Shown in pieces: positions 1 through 9,419 of a stretch of DNA of 64,000 nt (the first letter of the stretch is position 1; every line of letters begins with the position of its first letter). The position numbers and the translations under genes were made by a program. The DNA lies in NCBI GenBank assembly GCA_022496805.1, contig CM040085.1:34253811-34317810 (forward strand). Direction: 5' to 3'. The notes below the pieces were generated by a model that was not told the DNA's origin, made no database searches, and saw only the letters and a program-made list of their open reading frames with translations. Source of the stretch: Pohlia nutans. Taxonomy: Eukaryota; Streptophyta; Bryopsida; Bryales; Mniaceae.

Positions 1-214
1 TTTTTTTTAGCAGTTTTGAGTAGGTCTTATGTGGACCTCCTTTTGTTCAAATTTATTTGTTTTCTTGACCAACACATGTAATGCTCTCTATTGATTATAG
101 TGATTATACACTTGATTCTGTCTAAATTGTATTTTTCATAAATTATATTTTTCACTATGATTGATTGAATTTTTTTTTAAAAACCATGAATCCCTGGTAA
201 TTTAGGGGTTGAGA
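1..214 (+). mobile_element. Truncated copy of a ~235-bp TTAACCCC-type MITE
   Basis: This is the right-hand part of a non-autonomous element whose other copies lie at 7263-7501, about 31022-31235, 54363-54594 and about 55576-55785. Shared text includes an AAACCATGAATCC-like block and the terminal TTTAGGGGTT. The left end lies outside the window. No coding capacity is visible. Family membership was judged by eye from the shared blocks. Confidence 0.6.
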
Positions 215-672
215 GCATGTTTTGAAATTGGTAGGTTTCACACATAGCTTATGAGGGTCTTGTATCGCAATAGGAATTGGTGAATTGTATGTTTTTCTCT
301 TTGATCAAGCAACCCCGATTGGCGAGGTGGGTTTCTTGAATCAATAGTCTTGAATCTTCTCACTTTATCTGCAAAATTGAGACTTCTTCATAAGCTCTTC
401 AATCAATTTTCCTTCATTTCTCTACAAATGAAAAAATTCCATCGCAAGGAACAAGTCACCTGTAGAGTTTCACACAGCATTAAGCACTCTGTGTATCCGA
501 TAGAGATGGTGAGTCAATTCAAAAGGTACTGTACCCAATTACTTGCTGCCGTTGAAAAATGACAGTTTGTAAGAAACAACTAATCGTTTGTGATACCTTT
601 TGCCAGATCATGACAAATTGGAGGTAGATGAGAGCACAACAAAGTGAATAAGGCAATGCACCCTATTTGTGA

Positions 673-756
673 CACTTGACTATTTGTGACATCTATCAAG
701 CCACCCATTTGTGCCACTTGACTATTTGTGACATCTATCAAGCCACCCATTTGTGC
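673..756. repeat. 42-bp tandem duplication
   Basis: A 42-bp unit beginning CACTTGACTATTTGTGACAT occurs twice in direct tandem, followed by the start of a third copy. It is non-coding. The whole 215-865 stretch shows no gene. Confidence 0.8.
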
Positions 757-865
757 CACTTGCTTATCGTTGCATGAACATTCTTCATTGATGTTAGAAA
801 TTGTGTGGCATTATGGTCATTATGGGTTGAAAACTTGTCTTATTGCTAAATTTAAATGACAGTGG

Positions 866-1452
866 TTAACCCCTAAACGTCAGAGCGTCCAGAAAGTGGA
901 CGACTAACAGATTCAAATCCTTCTCACGTTCTCATCAATGCTTGGATGAAAGTCATCCAATTTTTTGGAGATTCTTCAGCAAGTTGTTGTCCTATCTAAC
1001 GGTTGGATTTAGTCATACTTGAGTACATATTTTTTTAAATTACAAATGTAGAAGTATGTCAAGTCGTTGACCAAGCCAAAATTGCGTTGACTGTAGTTCA
1101 AAAGTGAACTTGCAAAAATGAGGTCATAGATTTAAGGCACACAAAAATTTCAAAGAATCGCCACGTTTAAGAGTATCTCATTTCAAATTCATTCCAAAAA
1201 ATTTTACTCAAAAAATATTAATATTTTGTTTGTAATTGAATTTAGAAGGAATTTCAAATTTTAACTTTCAAATTTTATAATTAAATTTTGGTGATAGTAT
1301 TAGTGAATCGAACTGTATGGATGGAATCTAAAATTCAAAATCTAGAACTTTCATTTGTATATCAATTCCAAAATATTCTTCTAAATAGTACTTTATGATG
1401 ATTTTTCTCAAATTGTCAATTCCAGGGACACCATGGTACGTTTAGGGTTTAA
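866..1452 (+). mobile_element. ~580-bp TTAA-bounded MITE, copy 1
   Basis: The element starts TTAACCCCTAAACGTC and ends with a CGTTTAGGG-TTTAA sequence, the inverse of the start. Its right half (GGTGATAG..., TCTAAAATTCA..., CAATTCCAAAATAT...) matches the elements at 8649-9225 (same orientation) and 14178-14761 (opposite). It has no coding capacity. TTAA at each end suggests a TTAA target duplication, as made by piggyBac-type transposases; that class assignment is inference. Confidence 0.65.
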
Positions 1453-2046
1453 GCACGAGTGAGACCTAGTGTATTTTTCCCACAAGGAGTGTCCATTTTG
1501 AGTTGATTACATGACCGTTTCAACTAAGATTTGTGACAGTTATGAATGAGAAGAAGGAGCATTATGGGCTGAATTCTTGTTCAATATGGGGGGCTCTAGT
1601 TACACTTTTTGGATGTTCTGGCACAACTTTCAATAATTGATATTAATCAAGCATGATGGCAGAAAAAACATGATTCCAGTAGATATGAGTGTGTTGTAAT
1701 GTTCCACATTCAACAATTTTTTTAACCTTCTTTACATCTCCAAGAAAGCATAGTTGAAATTGTGGCACAAATAGGGTGCACTACCTTATATGTAACCGGT
1801 GCTGATGTTTATAAGTGAAGAAAAAAGGTGACAGACATGTAGTACTTTCAAATCTCAATGTTATTGACATGGAGTCTGATTGTTCTCTAGAGGAAGGATT
1901 CATCCGATTATGTGCTCCATAACAGAGGATGTCAAAAAGCGAGACTCTGCAACAGAGTTCCTACGTACATGATGCCTCCTGCAATCCACGCTCACAATCG
2001 CAAAACTCTCACTGCTCTTACGAATTGGAATCATAAGTTTCTACCA

Positions 2047-2100
2047 CCGCCCTTCAAGGAGAGACCGCCCTTCAAGGAGAGACCGCCCTTCAAGGAGAGA
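2047..2100. repeat. 18-bp tandem repeat x3
   Basis: The unit CCGCCCTTCAAGGAGAGA occurs three times. It lies in a 150-codon open frame (1912-2367) in which it would read PPFKER three times. That frame has no in-frame ATG upstream of the repeat except a Met pair near codon 20, and no recognisable domain, so I do not call a gene. Confidence 0.75.
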
Positions 2101-2369
2101 GGGGCCACGTTTGAAAATTCGCTGCAAAAGCTCGTTGCAGAAAGGTGGGGCAAACACCCGCACTGTGATTGCGAGCACCTAATGATTTACCCAGGTCAGA
2201 TTGTGATTGCTAGCAATGCCGGATATGTGAGTTCTCTTCACCAAGAGTCGAACAAAACACACGCATACGAAGACTGTCACCACAGTGAAGAGCACCGTTT
2301 GCAGCTCAGGGCCCATCACTTCCCACTAGAAGAGATCAAGGAGAGATTCACCTTCACTTCCCACTAGAA

Positions 2370-2565
2370 GAAATCTTGTCCAATGTAACATGTCTTTAGT
2401 GACTCAAAATATATCTTTAGTGATTCAAAATTAATTTTGAATCACTAAAAACATGTCACAACGGACATTTGAGTCACTTTGAACAAGATTTTGAGTCACT
2501 TTGGACAAGATTTTGAGTCACTAAAGACATGTCACAATGGACATTTGAGTCACTACATACAGGAC
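2370..2565. repeat. Cluster of GAGTCAC direct and inverted repeats
   Basis: The motifs GTGACTCAAAAT and ATTTTGAGTCAC alternate in direct and inverted orientation. They include a near-perfect palindrome (GTGATTCAAAATTAATTTTGAATCAC-like, about 2419-2444) and a duplicated ACATGTCACAA(C/T)GGACATTTGAGTCACT block. It is probably a decayed or rearranged foldback element. No gene is visible. Confidence 0.55.
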
Positions 2566-2752
2566 TTCTACTAGTGTCCGTTTTCACCCTTGTTACTCGA
2601 GAGGGTCGTGACTTCGTGACTTTCGTTGGTCACGGTAAATCTCATTCTCCATTCTCCATTCTTTATATTCTCCACATGGCAGAAAAGGGGAGTCACACCT
2701 TCTTCATGGACAAGGGGCCCTATTGGCTCCTCTTTTCTCTCCAGACCTTCTT

Positions 2753-3310
2753 AACCCCTAAATGACCGGTCGACCATTTTCTGGTCGCAGCCCAAACAGC
2801 AGAGACTGCCCATGGTCAGGAAATGAAATTTTTTGAGTTTTGATTTTTTGTTGAAATTGGAAGTAGAGGTCGTGTTCTAGTGTTGTTTGATACATTTCAT
2901 TGGCAATATTGAAGCTCACTAAGGATTTTTCCAAATAGAAACACCTCAACATTATCCTAGTGTTATGAAACTTTATATTTCAGGAAAGTAATGATGTTCT
3001 TTCTTTTGAAATTTTTGCTTTTTTTAATTTCAGAATAGAATATCTAGCTTTAACCAATCTTACCAAATTTCAAATTCTAAAAATAAAAATTGTAATTTTG
3101 GTGAGTATTAAATGGTAAATGCTTCTAGATTCATTAAATGAGTGCTTAAAACATTTTTTAAAAAGTTTGACCGTATAGATAATTACTTAAAATGATGCTT
3201 CTCATTCTCTTTTGGATCAAACTTCATCGAAGCTGCAGAAGTAACATTTTATAACACATCTAGGTTCATTCTTGGAGAAGGTGTGACAATACTAATCTCC
3301 TCCACGGTTT
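2753..3310 (+). mobile_element. TTAACCCC-type MITE with GGTCGACCATTTTCTGGTCG block
   Basis: The element starts TTAACCCCTAAATGACC and runs into sequence shared with 31330-31760: a CGACCATTTTCTGGTCG hairpin, GTTTGATACATT..., and CACCTCAACATTATCCTAGTG.... The right boundary is uncertain, and the two copies have diverged. It is non-coding. Confidence 0.5.
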
Positions 3311-3724
3311 CTCAATCTCTACCTCCATTCTTCACCTCCGGAGGAGAAGAATGAAGCTTTCCAATTTTCAAAGAATAGGTCTTTCACAATTAAAGGAGAA
3401 AGTGCTATGTATGCATTTTCTAAAGATTGAGAATGGGAAGATAGAGGTGTGATGCCTCCTAATGATGTAAATGGGCGAGGAGGAGGTGCAAAGAGAAATG
3501 AGTTGAGTTTGGGTTGAGTTCTTCAATGGGTTGAGTGTTTTAAACCAAACTCAGGCCTAGACAAGTAGACAGAAACTCCAGACTTCTTTCGAGGTTGGCA
3601 TTAGAGAAAATGTGAGCCCTCAAATGGGCCCCCAAGAGTTGACATGCGACCCTAAATCAGCCGGGCTAGTGTAGGTAGACAAAGGACAACTTTTCTGTTA
3701 TGCAGCAGTGGCCATCTTGTGTGA

Positions 3725-3995
3725 ATTTCAGTATGCGTCAGTACTATTGCAATGTTGCCGCAATGGTTTGACAGTATAATACTGCGACAATACTGTTGTC
3801 GGTACTGTTGTAGTTATGTTTCATTTTTACATTCGCAGTACTGTTGCAAGCCTGTTGCAATTCTAATGCGACAACATTGCATCAATCTGCATTACTGCAA
3901 CAGAATAGGAGTAGGTATAATAATTAGCATTACTGTTTTGATGTTTGTGTCAGTATTGTTTCAATACTGACGCAGTATTAAAGTAACTATATTTG
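3725..3995. repeat. Foldback element of TACTG(T)TGC motifs
   Basis: Sequence near 3733 (GCGTCAGTACTATTGCAA) is answered in inverse near 3965 (CAATACTGACGCAGTATT). Between them lie many short TACTGTTGC/GCAACAGTA words. This looks like a decayed inverted-repeat element. The flanks, 3310-3725 and 3995-4990, show nothing that I could recognise. Confidence 0.45.
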
Positions 3996-5039
3996 AAAGC
4001 AACCATTTCCTTGATGTCATCCATACTGCGCAGAAATAGGGGATTTGTACCCGACAAGACAATTTAAATCAATTCGAGGGTCCTCCTCCAAGACTTTCTA
4101 GAGGCCCATTTGAGGGTTCACATTTTCTGTAATGCGTGAATAAAGTGCTTATTTGTAATGACAATGACTTAGTGCCCACTGGACAAAGGGCCATTGGAAC
4201 AACTTAGGCCCACGTTACATTATGGTCCAACCCAATTGTTGACTTGAACCCAATTGACAAGTAATTGAATCAATGATAGTAAAAATGATAAAAAAAAAAC
4301 CTGAGATCCAACGATGAGAGTGTATTTGAGGTATTTGAATCCAAATTGTGAACTTCGAGTTGAGAAAATTCTCGAGCCATCCACCTATCGCTCAACACTG
4401 AGACAAGTTCAGGTCCTAAACACGCTGCCCATGCACAAAAACTGTCAGACTGGATGAATACCTCTCTTCTTGGATGAAAACAACTGAGGGTTATGAACCA
4501 ATGATCTGCTCATGGCTGAGCAGCCGATCATCCGCTGGGTGGCCTAGGACTTAAGGTAGAAGCACCCAATTCCGACAGTGTACCCAATGCCGATAATTTC
4601 TTGACATGATAGTCATCCTAGAACGTAAATCTAGGTTGACCATAGATAGCTTATCATTTTGGTCAACAAACAATAAGGGCTCTATGACGTGCTTAGATAT
4701 GTGTTCTGAAATGACTACCTTGTGTAGAAATTATCGGTATTGGGTACACTGTCGGAATTGGGTGCTCCTACCTTACAGTATTTGTGGGCCGACACGCTGC
4801 AGCATGAAGCATCGCAAGTTAAGTTACTAAAAGTAAGTTACAGTTCCAAGTGGAAAGGCAGGGACTTCGCTGCAGCCCATTCGCATGCCCAGGTGGAGCG
4901 CCTCGCTGCCCGACCTTCCCTCACTCGCCAAGTCGGCCACTTTCACTTTCCTCAATCGAATGATTTGAATTCCTGTCTACTTGGCAGCCACCCACACAAC
5001 CACGCTCCTGCGTCCAGTGACGACACAGAATCACACACT

Positions 5040-5332
5040 CACTCTCTACCATGTGGACTCTCCGCCAACAACCCAAACCACGAGCTATAAGTACGAGCTC
5101 CCAGCTCCTCTTCCCTCAACATTCGCTCATTCAACTTACATTCCAGACTCAGAGCTATCAGCCTAACTTAGCACTCGGACTAGCATTTGATCAGATCACA
5201 TTCCAAGCTTTAATTTCGTTGTGACAGTCATCGGCTGCATTGCAACTTCTGAAACTAGATTATTTCCTGCAGTACATTTGTGAAGCTCGTGATATACAAC
5301 TCAGTTGTAACGCAACGGCAGCCTCAACCACC
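5040..5332 (+). promoter_or_regulatory. Putative ELIP core promoter and 5' leader
   Basis: A TATA-like CTATAAGTA sits at about 5085-5093, which would place transcription initiation near 5115-5125 and give a leader of about 210 nt. The reading frame is open upstream of the ATG at 5333, but the next upstream start-like codon (5240) is TTG. The first in-frame ATG, in context CCACCATGATG, is the likely start. No perfect G-box (CACGTG) was seen. The TATA call rests on position and sequence only. Confidence 0.45.
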
Positions 5333-6181
5333 ATGATGTTGCAGACGAGTGCTCTGAGCAGCATCACTGCTCTGAGCTCCAAGAGCCAATGCGCCCAGTG
5401 GACCGTGGGAAGTGCTGCCCCGTCGCTGCCGACGCTCCGGAGCCGCAAGCAGATGATCCGCTGCGAGGCGGGGAAGAACGGAGCGCCGGGCGGATTGAGG
5501 GAGGCGGTGGACCGGGCCACGAAGAAGACCATCACGCGCGAGGACATTGAGCGCCACCAGGAGACCGATGAGTCGGAGAAGAAGTCGGTGATGGGCACGG
5601 AGCCAAGCGCTTCCGGCTCTTTCTTCCCTCGCCCGGAGCTGGAGCGTAGGCCCGAGACCGGGGACTTGTCCTTCACCAGCGTCTTCGCATTCGACGGCGC
5701 GGCCCCGGAAACCATCAACGGCCGCCTGGTAAGCTCTCTAGTGAACCTTGGACGTGTCCAGCACATTTAATTTCTTCACGAAATCTTTACAGTTTCTGAG
5801 GCAATTGACGGAACATGGTTTGGTTTGGTGTGGCGTGGAAAATATATGAATCATGTACTGAATGATTGGGTGGTGATCGATGGATGGGTGCAGGCGATGC
5901 TGGGGCTGGTGTGGGCGTTCTTCGCGGAGAAGGCGACGGGGTTGACGGTGTTCGAGCAGCTGTACATGCCGGGGCAAGTGGGGCTGGTGTTCTTCGTGGG
6001 CGCCGTGCAGCTCTTCACGTACGCGTCCGTGGTGCCCATCGTGAACGGCGAGTCGACCGACGCGCGCAGCTTCGGGCCGTTCACGGCCAGAGCGGAGCGA
6101 TGGAACGGGCGCCTGGCCATGCTGGGCTTCCTGTCGCTCGTCGTCACGGAGGCGTTCCGCCACGCCCCGGTCTTCCACTGA
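5333..6181 (+). CDS. ELIP: Early light-induced protein (ELIP), chloroplast
   Basis: Exons are 5333-5728 and 5894-6181 (intron GTAAGC...GCAG, phase 0), giving 227 aa. ELIPs are three-helix thylakoid proteins of the chlorophyll a/b-binding superfamily. They accumulate under high light or desiccation and are thought to bind free pigment. Residues 1-45 are Ser/Thr/basic and poor in acids, as in a chloroplast transit peptide. The first helix carries FDGAAPETINGRLAMLG, with NGRLAMLG created exactly across the intron. A middle hydrophobic helix follows (GQVGLVFFVGAVQLFTY), then the third helix with ERWNGRLAMLGF. The duplicated E..NGR motifs supply the conserved chlorophyll/ion-pair residues. Both exons are strikingly GC-rich against the AT-rich flanks. 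A SEP or other LHC-like protein is less likely because three helices and both motifs are present. Confidence 0.93.
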
Positions 6182-6344
6182 TCGAGTTAGTTGATTGCAA
6201 TGAGGATCGTGACAGCTACGTGGTCGATAGTTTCGATGAGTGACATCATTCGTGTACATATAGTCATGAAGATTGTTCTGTCTTAGTTTGATTGAGCTGT
6301 AACATTTCCATGTACAGTACAAATTTGAGGAATGGAATGCCGGG

Positions 6345-7262
6345 ATAAATGCAAAGATCCTTGCATGAGCCTGTGTGATGAATTTATGCGAGCTTGCAAA
6401 AGGTCGATTATGTAAAAGGTCGAATATGTAAAAGGTCGAACTGTAAAGGATTTGGTTTCATATTCTTTATGTTTTCTTCAGCGAATCATGAGGTGTGTAT
6501 CGTCGCAAATTTGGTATGCTTCCACGTTTGGGAGTGAAAAATTTGACCGGCGGTTGATTCTTGACGCTACGATTGAATTTTTTGGCTATCGGTATGAGTA
6601 TGATATTATGTGGACAAGAGAAAATAGGGAGAGGTTGTAACCCGGGACATGGTGGAAGTTCCTGTTGCGGTTGATGTCCAGGTACTTGAAAAAGTAGTAG
6701 AAATAGCTGATATTTGGGACATTAAACACAATGGCGCACTTGCAAATGGGAGGAATGTATTGTTTTTTCTCTTATGATGCTGATTAGCTGTTTGTTTTTG
6801 ATAGGAAAGCATGATTTTAATCCATTATCATCACTTGAACCTTTGATTACAACTGGTAAAGAATATTATTGAGGTCCTGTAAATACTTTAAATTACCTTG
6901 CTGTAATATTACGAGTTGAAATCTGACTAGTATATGAGGTTCAGAAAATAGAGATATCAATGTCACTAGTGCGCATGTTCAACGGGCATTTGCACTCTTT
7001 ATCCTTCAAATCATCCCTTGACCACTATCATCACATCCAAAATTTTGGTGTCACAAGCTATGGTCACCACACCCTTGAATCGCAATATTTCCCTCTATAG
7101 AGTCAATGAACCAGTCACAATCATGAAACATGGATAATCATTATTGTCTACCGATCTAGGAAATTAAGTCCTTCCTTAAAACAACTACAAAGCGACTTAT
7201 TCAAATATCATTATTTTAGTGCTCATAGTCCTTGGTTCTCTCACTGGCTTGAACTTTCAACA
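6345..7262. other. Intergenic, no gene seen
   Basis: Downstream of the ELIP 3' end the DNA is AT-rich. It has a short run of AAAGGTCGA(A/T)TATGTAA repeats at about 6400-6440. No frame with recognisable protein similarity was found. Confidence 0.5.
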
Positions 7263-7501
7263 TTAACCCTTAATGGACCATGGATTTATAGTTTTAAAAC
7301 CTCAAATTCAATTCATCATATTGTAAAAAATATAGTTTAGTTTGGACCAAATTTTATATCACCAGAACTAGTGAAGATCATTGCATGTGTTGGTTAAAAA
7401 ACAAAGAAAATTGAACAAGAGGAAGTCCGAATAGGACCTACTCAAAATTGCTAAAAAATACATGGTGACCATTCTTATAACCATGGATGCTTAGGGGTTA
7501 A
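7263..7501 (-). mobile_element. ~239-bp TTAA-bounded MITE
   Basis: It begins TTAACCCTTAATGGACC and ends GGATGCTTAGGGGTTAA, with TTAA at both edges. It is the inverse-orientation relative of the elements at 1-214, 31022-31235 and 54363-54594, sharing the AAAACC-region, CAATTCATCATATTGTAAAA and AGGAAGTCC blocks. No coding capacity. Confidence 0.7.
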
Positions 7502-8261
7502 CCCCTACATGCTTAGGCCTATCACCGTGGTAAAAAACTTTGGAATGTAAGCTATATTTCACCACAATTATTGAACAAAAAATAAATTTCATATTTTTCC
7601 TACATAAGACCAAATGTCAACTATAATCTGTAATTTTTTCAAAATTATTAATGAAAAATTTAAATTATTATGATTTTTGGAAGGAAGAGAAGTAAAGAAA
7701 TTTCATATCAATTTCAAAATATATTTTAAAAATATGATTTTTTCCCAAATGTGTACATCGCAATGAAAAACATTATGTTGTTTGCCGTGCTCAAAAAACA
7801 TTCTAAATTTGGAAATATAAAGGAAAAACCTAAAACCGTGGAATAGCATTGATGGTAATAGAACCTGATCCTGAAATTGTTATAAATCATTCAATTTTAG
7901 GAATTTTTCAAAATTTCGAAATGGAGTGGAAACTAGACTTTGTAAGCTACATTTTGTTAGTTTAGCTCGAATTCAAAAATATTATCTCAATGGTCAAAAT
8001 TGTATTTTCAACTACAAAAATAAATCAAATTGTGAATACACTACACAATATGACGATTTTAGCTTTCATGAGGCACTAAAATTCATAATCATTTTAATTT
8101 GAAATTTTCTATATACCATTTGATTGATTCATCAACGATAGAGAAATTCGCAAAGTAAATAGGATGACCTGCTTTCCTCACCCACCTTTTTATGTCTTAT
8201 ATTAGTTGTCTAATTCTATTTGAGAGCACAAAGAGCACATGGGTTGGCTTGGGTGAACCTC

Positions 8262-8400
8262 CCATGGGTGTAGGAGAGCAAGTGGTCAATGAATGGGAGC
8301 GCGGGCTTGGATTGGGAGAGCGTGCCTTTGCATTGGGTAGGTCCCATGTTCAAGTCCTACCACCCTCGCTTCTCCTCATTGGTGCAAAAAAAGGTGGGAT
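8262..8400 (+). mobile_element. Candidate tRNA-derived SINE
   Basis: An A-box-like word (GAGAGCAAGTGGTCAATG, about 8272-8289) resembles the 5' half of tRNA-Ser/Leu. About 70 bp further on, a B-box (GTTCAAGTCCTACCACC, about 8349-8365) matches the GTTCRANNC consensus. An A-run (GCAAAAAAAGG) follows near 8385. The surrounding open frame is then incidental. Target duplications were not identified, so the boundaries are approximate. It could also be a decayed tRNA pseudogene. Confidence 0.42.
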
Positions 8401-8648
8401 GGAACTCCATTTTGATTTATTCTCGGTGGTGTTGGAGATTGAGCCGGAGTTTGCAAATTCTTTCCCCTTTGAGAGGACTTTACGAATTTCTCTAATGTAC
8501 AACTTCAAAAAATGACGGATGAAAAAAATCAAATGGATGAAAATTATAGATGATGAAAGAATGATGAAAATTACAGATTTTGATCGTTCGGGCATTTAGG
8601 GGTTTAAATATAAGCACTTTTCATCCAGTTTCCAAAAAATCGCTTGCT

Positions 8649-9225
8649 TTAACCCCTAACCGCCCAACCATGCATATTTTGCATGATGTACGGATTTGAA
8701 CTCCGATTTCTCATCCATCATGCACTTTTTGTAGTGTGGATTTTTTACTGAAACTTTTATGGGAAGTTAGCTTCGTGCATGTGTGATCCGATTAGAAAGT
8801 GGATGATTTGTGAAAATTTTATGCCTCATTTCATGTTGTAGTGTTCCATCCAAAATTTTGAAGATTTTAGTCTAAAAGTGCTCTTGAAAAAGTCAACTAC
8901 TAAAATTAAGCAACCAAAAAATCTCCAAAAATCACTACACTTAGAGTATTACATTTCAACCCATCCCAAAAAAAATCATTATTAGATTGTCAATATCTTA
9001 TTCGTAATCATATTACAAAAGAGCTCTAAATTTTAAGTTTGAAAATTTATACACAAATGTTGGTGATAGCAATCGCAAAATCTAACCGTATGGATAGAAT
9101 CTAAAATTCATAATGTACAACTTTTATTTATTCATCAAGTTGAAAATATCCCTCTTAGTTGCATTTTATAATGCATCTTTGAAAAACTGCCAAATCTGAA
9201 AAGGGTGAGAACGTTTAGGGGTTAA
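8649..9225 (+). mobile_element. ~577-bp TTAA-bounded MITE, copy 2
   Basis: Left end TTAACCCCTAACCGCC and right end GAACGTTTAGGGGTTAA, with TTAA exactly at both borders. It matches 866-1452 in the same orientation and 14178-14761 in reverse; shared blocks include GGTGATAGCAAT, AGAATCTAAAATTCATAATG and TTTTATAATGCATCTTTG. It is non-coding and ends about 195 bp upstream of the RlmH-like start codon. Confidence 0.78.
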
Positions 9226-9419
9226 GTGGCAGAATGTAGATGCTCTAAGTGGTGTTTTTCATAACACAAAAGTACCATGAATTGCATCCTAAGAGCCCCA
9301 ATTCTGGGCATAGCTGATACTCTGGTACATGACACAGGAATCCACCAGTCTTCGTCAACTCTTCTCTCACGTTCTGAATTTCGAAGCGGAGAGAGAGAGA
9401 TCCGATACGTTCTCGCAGC

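Noticed and set aside
1912..2367. 150-codon open frame with PPFKER repeats
   Set aside because: It begins at GTG and has no good ATG before its middle. Its length is carried by an 18-bp tandem repeat, and no domain or splice structure supports it.
5240..5332. Upstream extension of the ELIP frame
   Set aside because: The apparent start at 5240 is TTG. The first in-frame ATG (5333) gives a normal transit peptide and family length.
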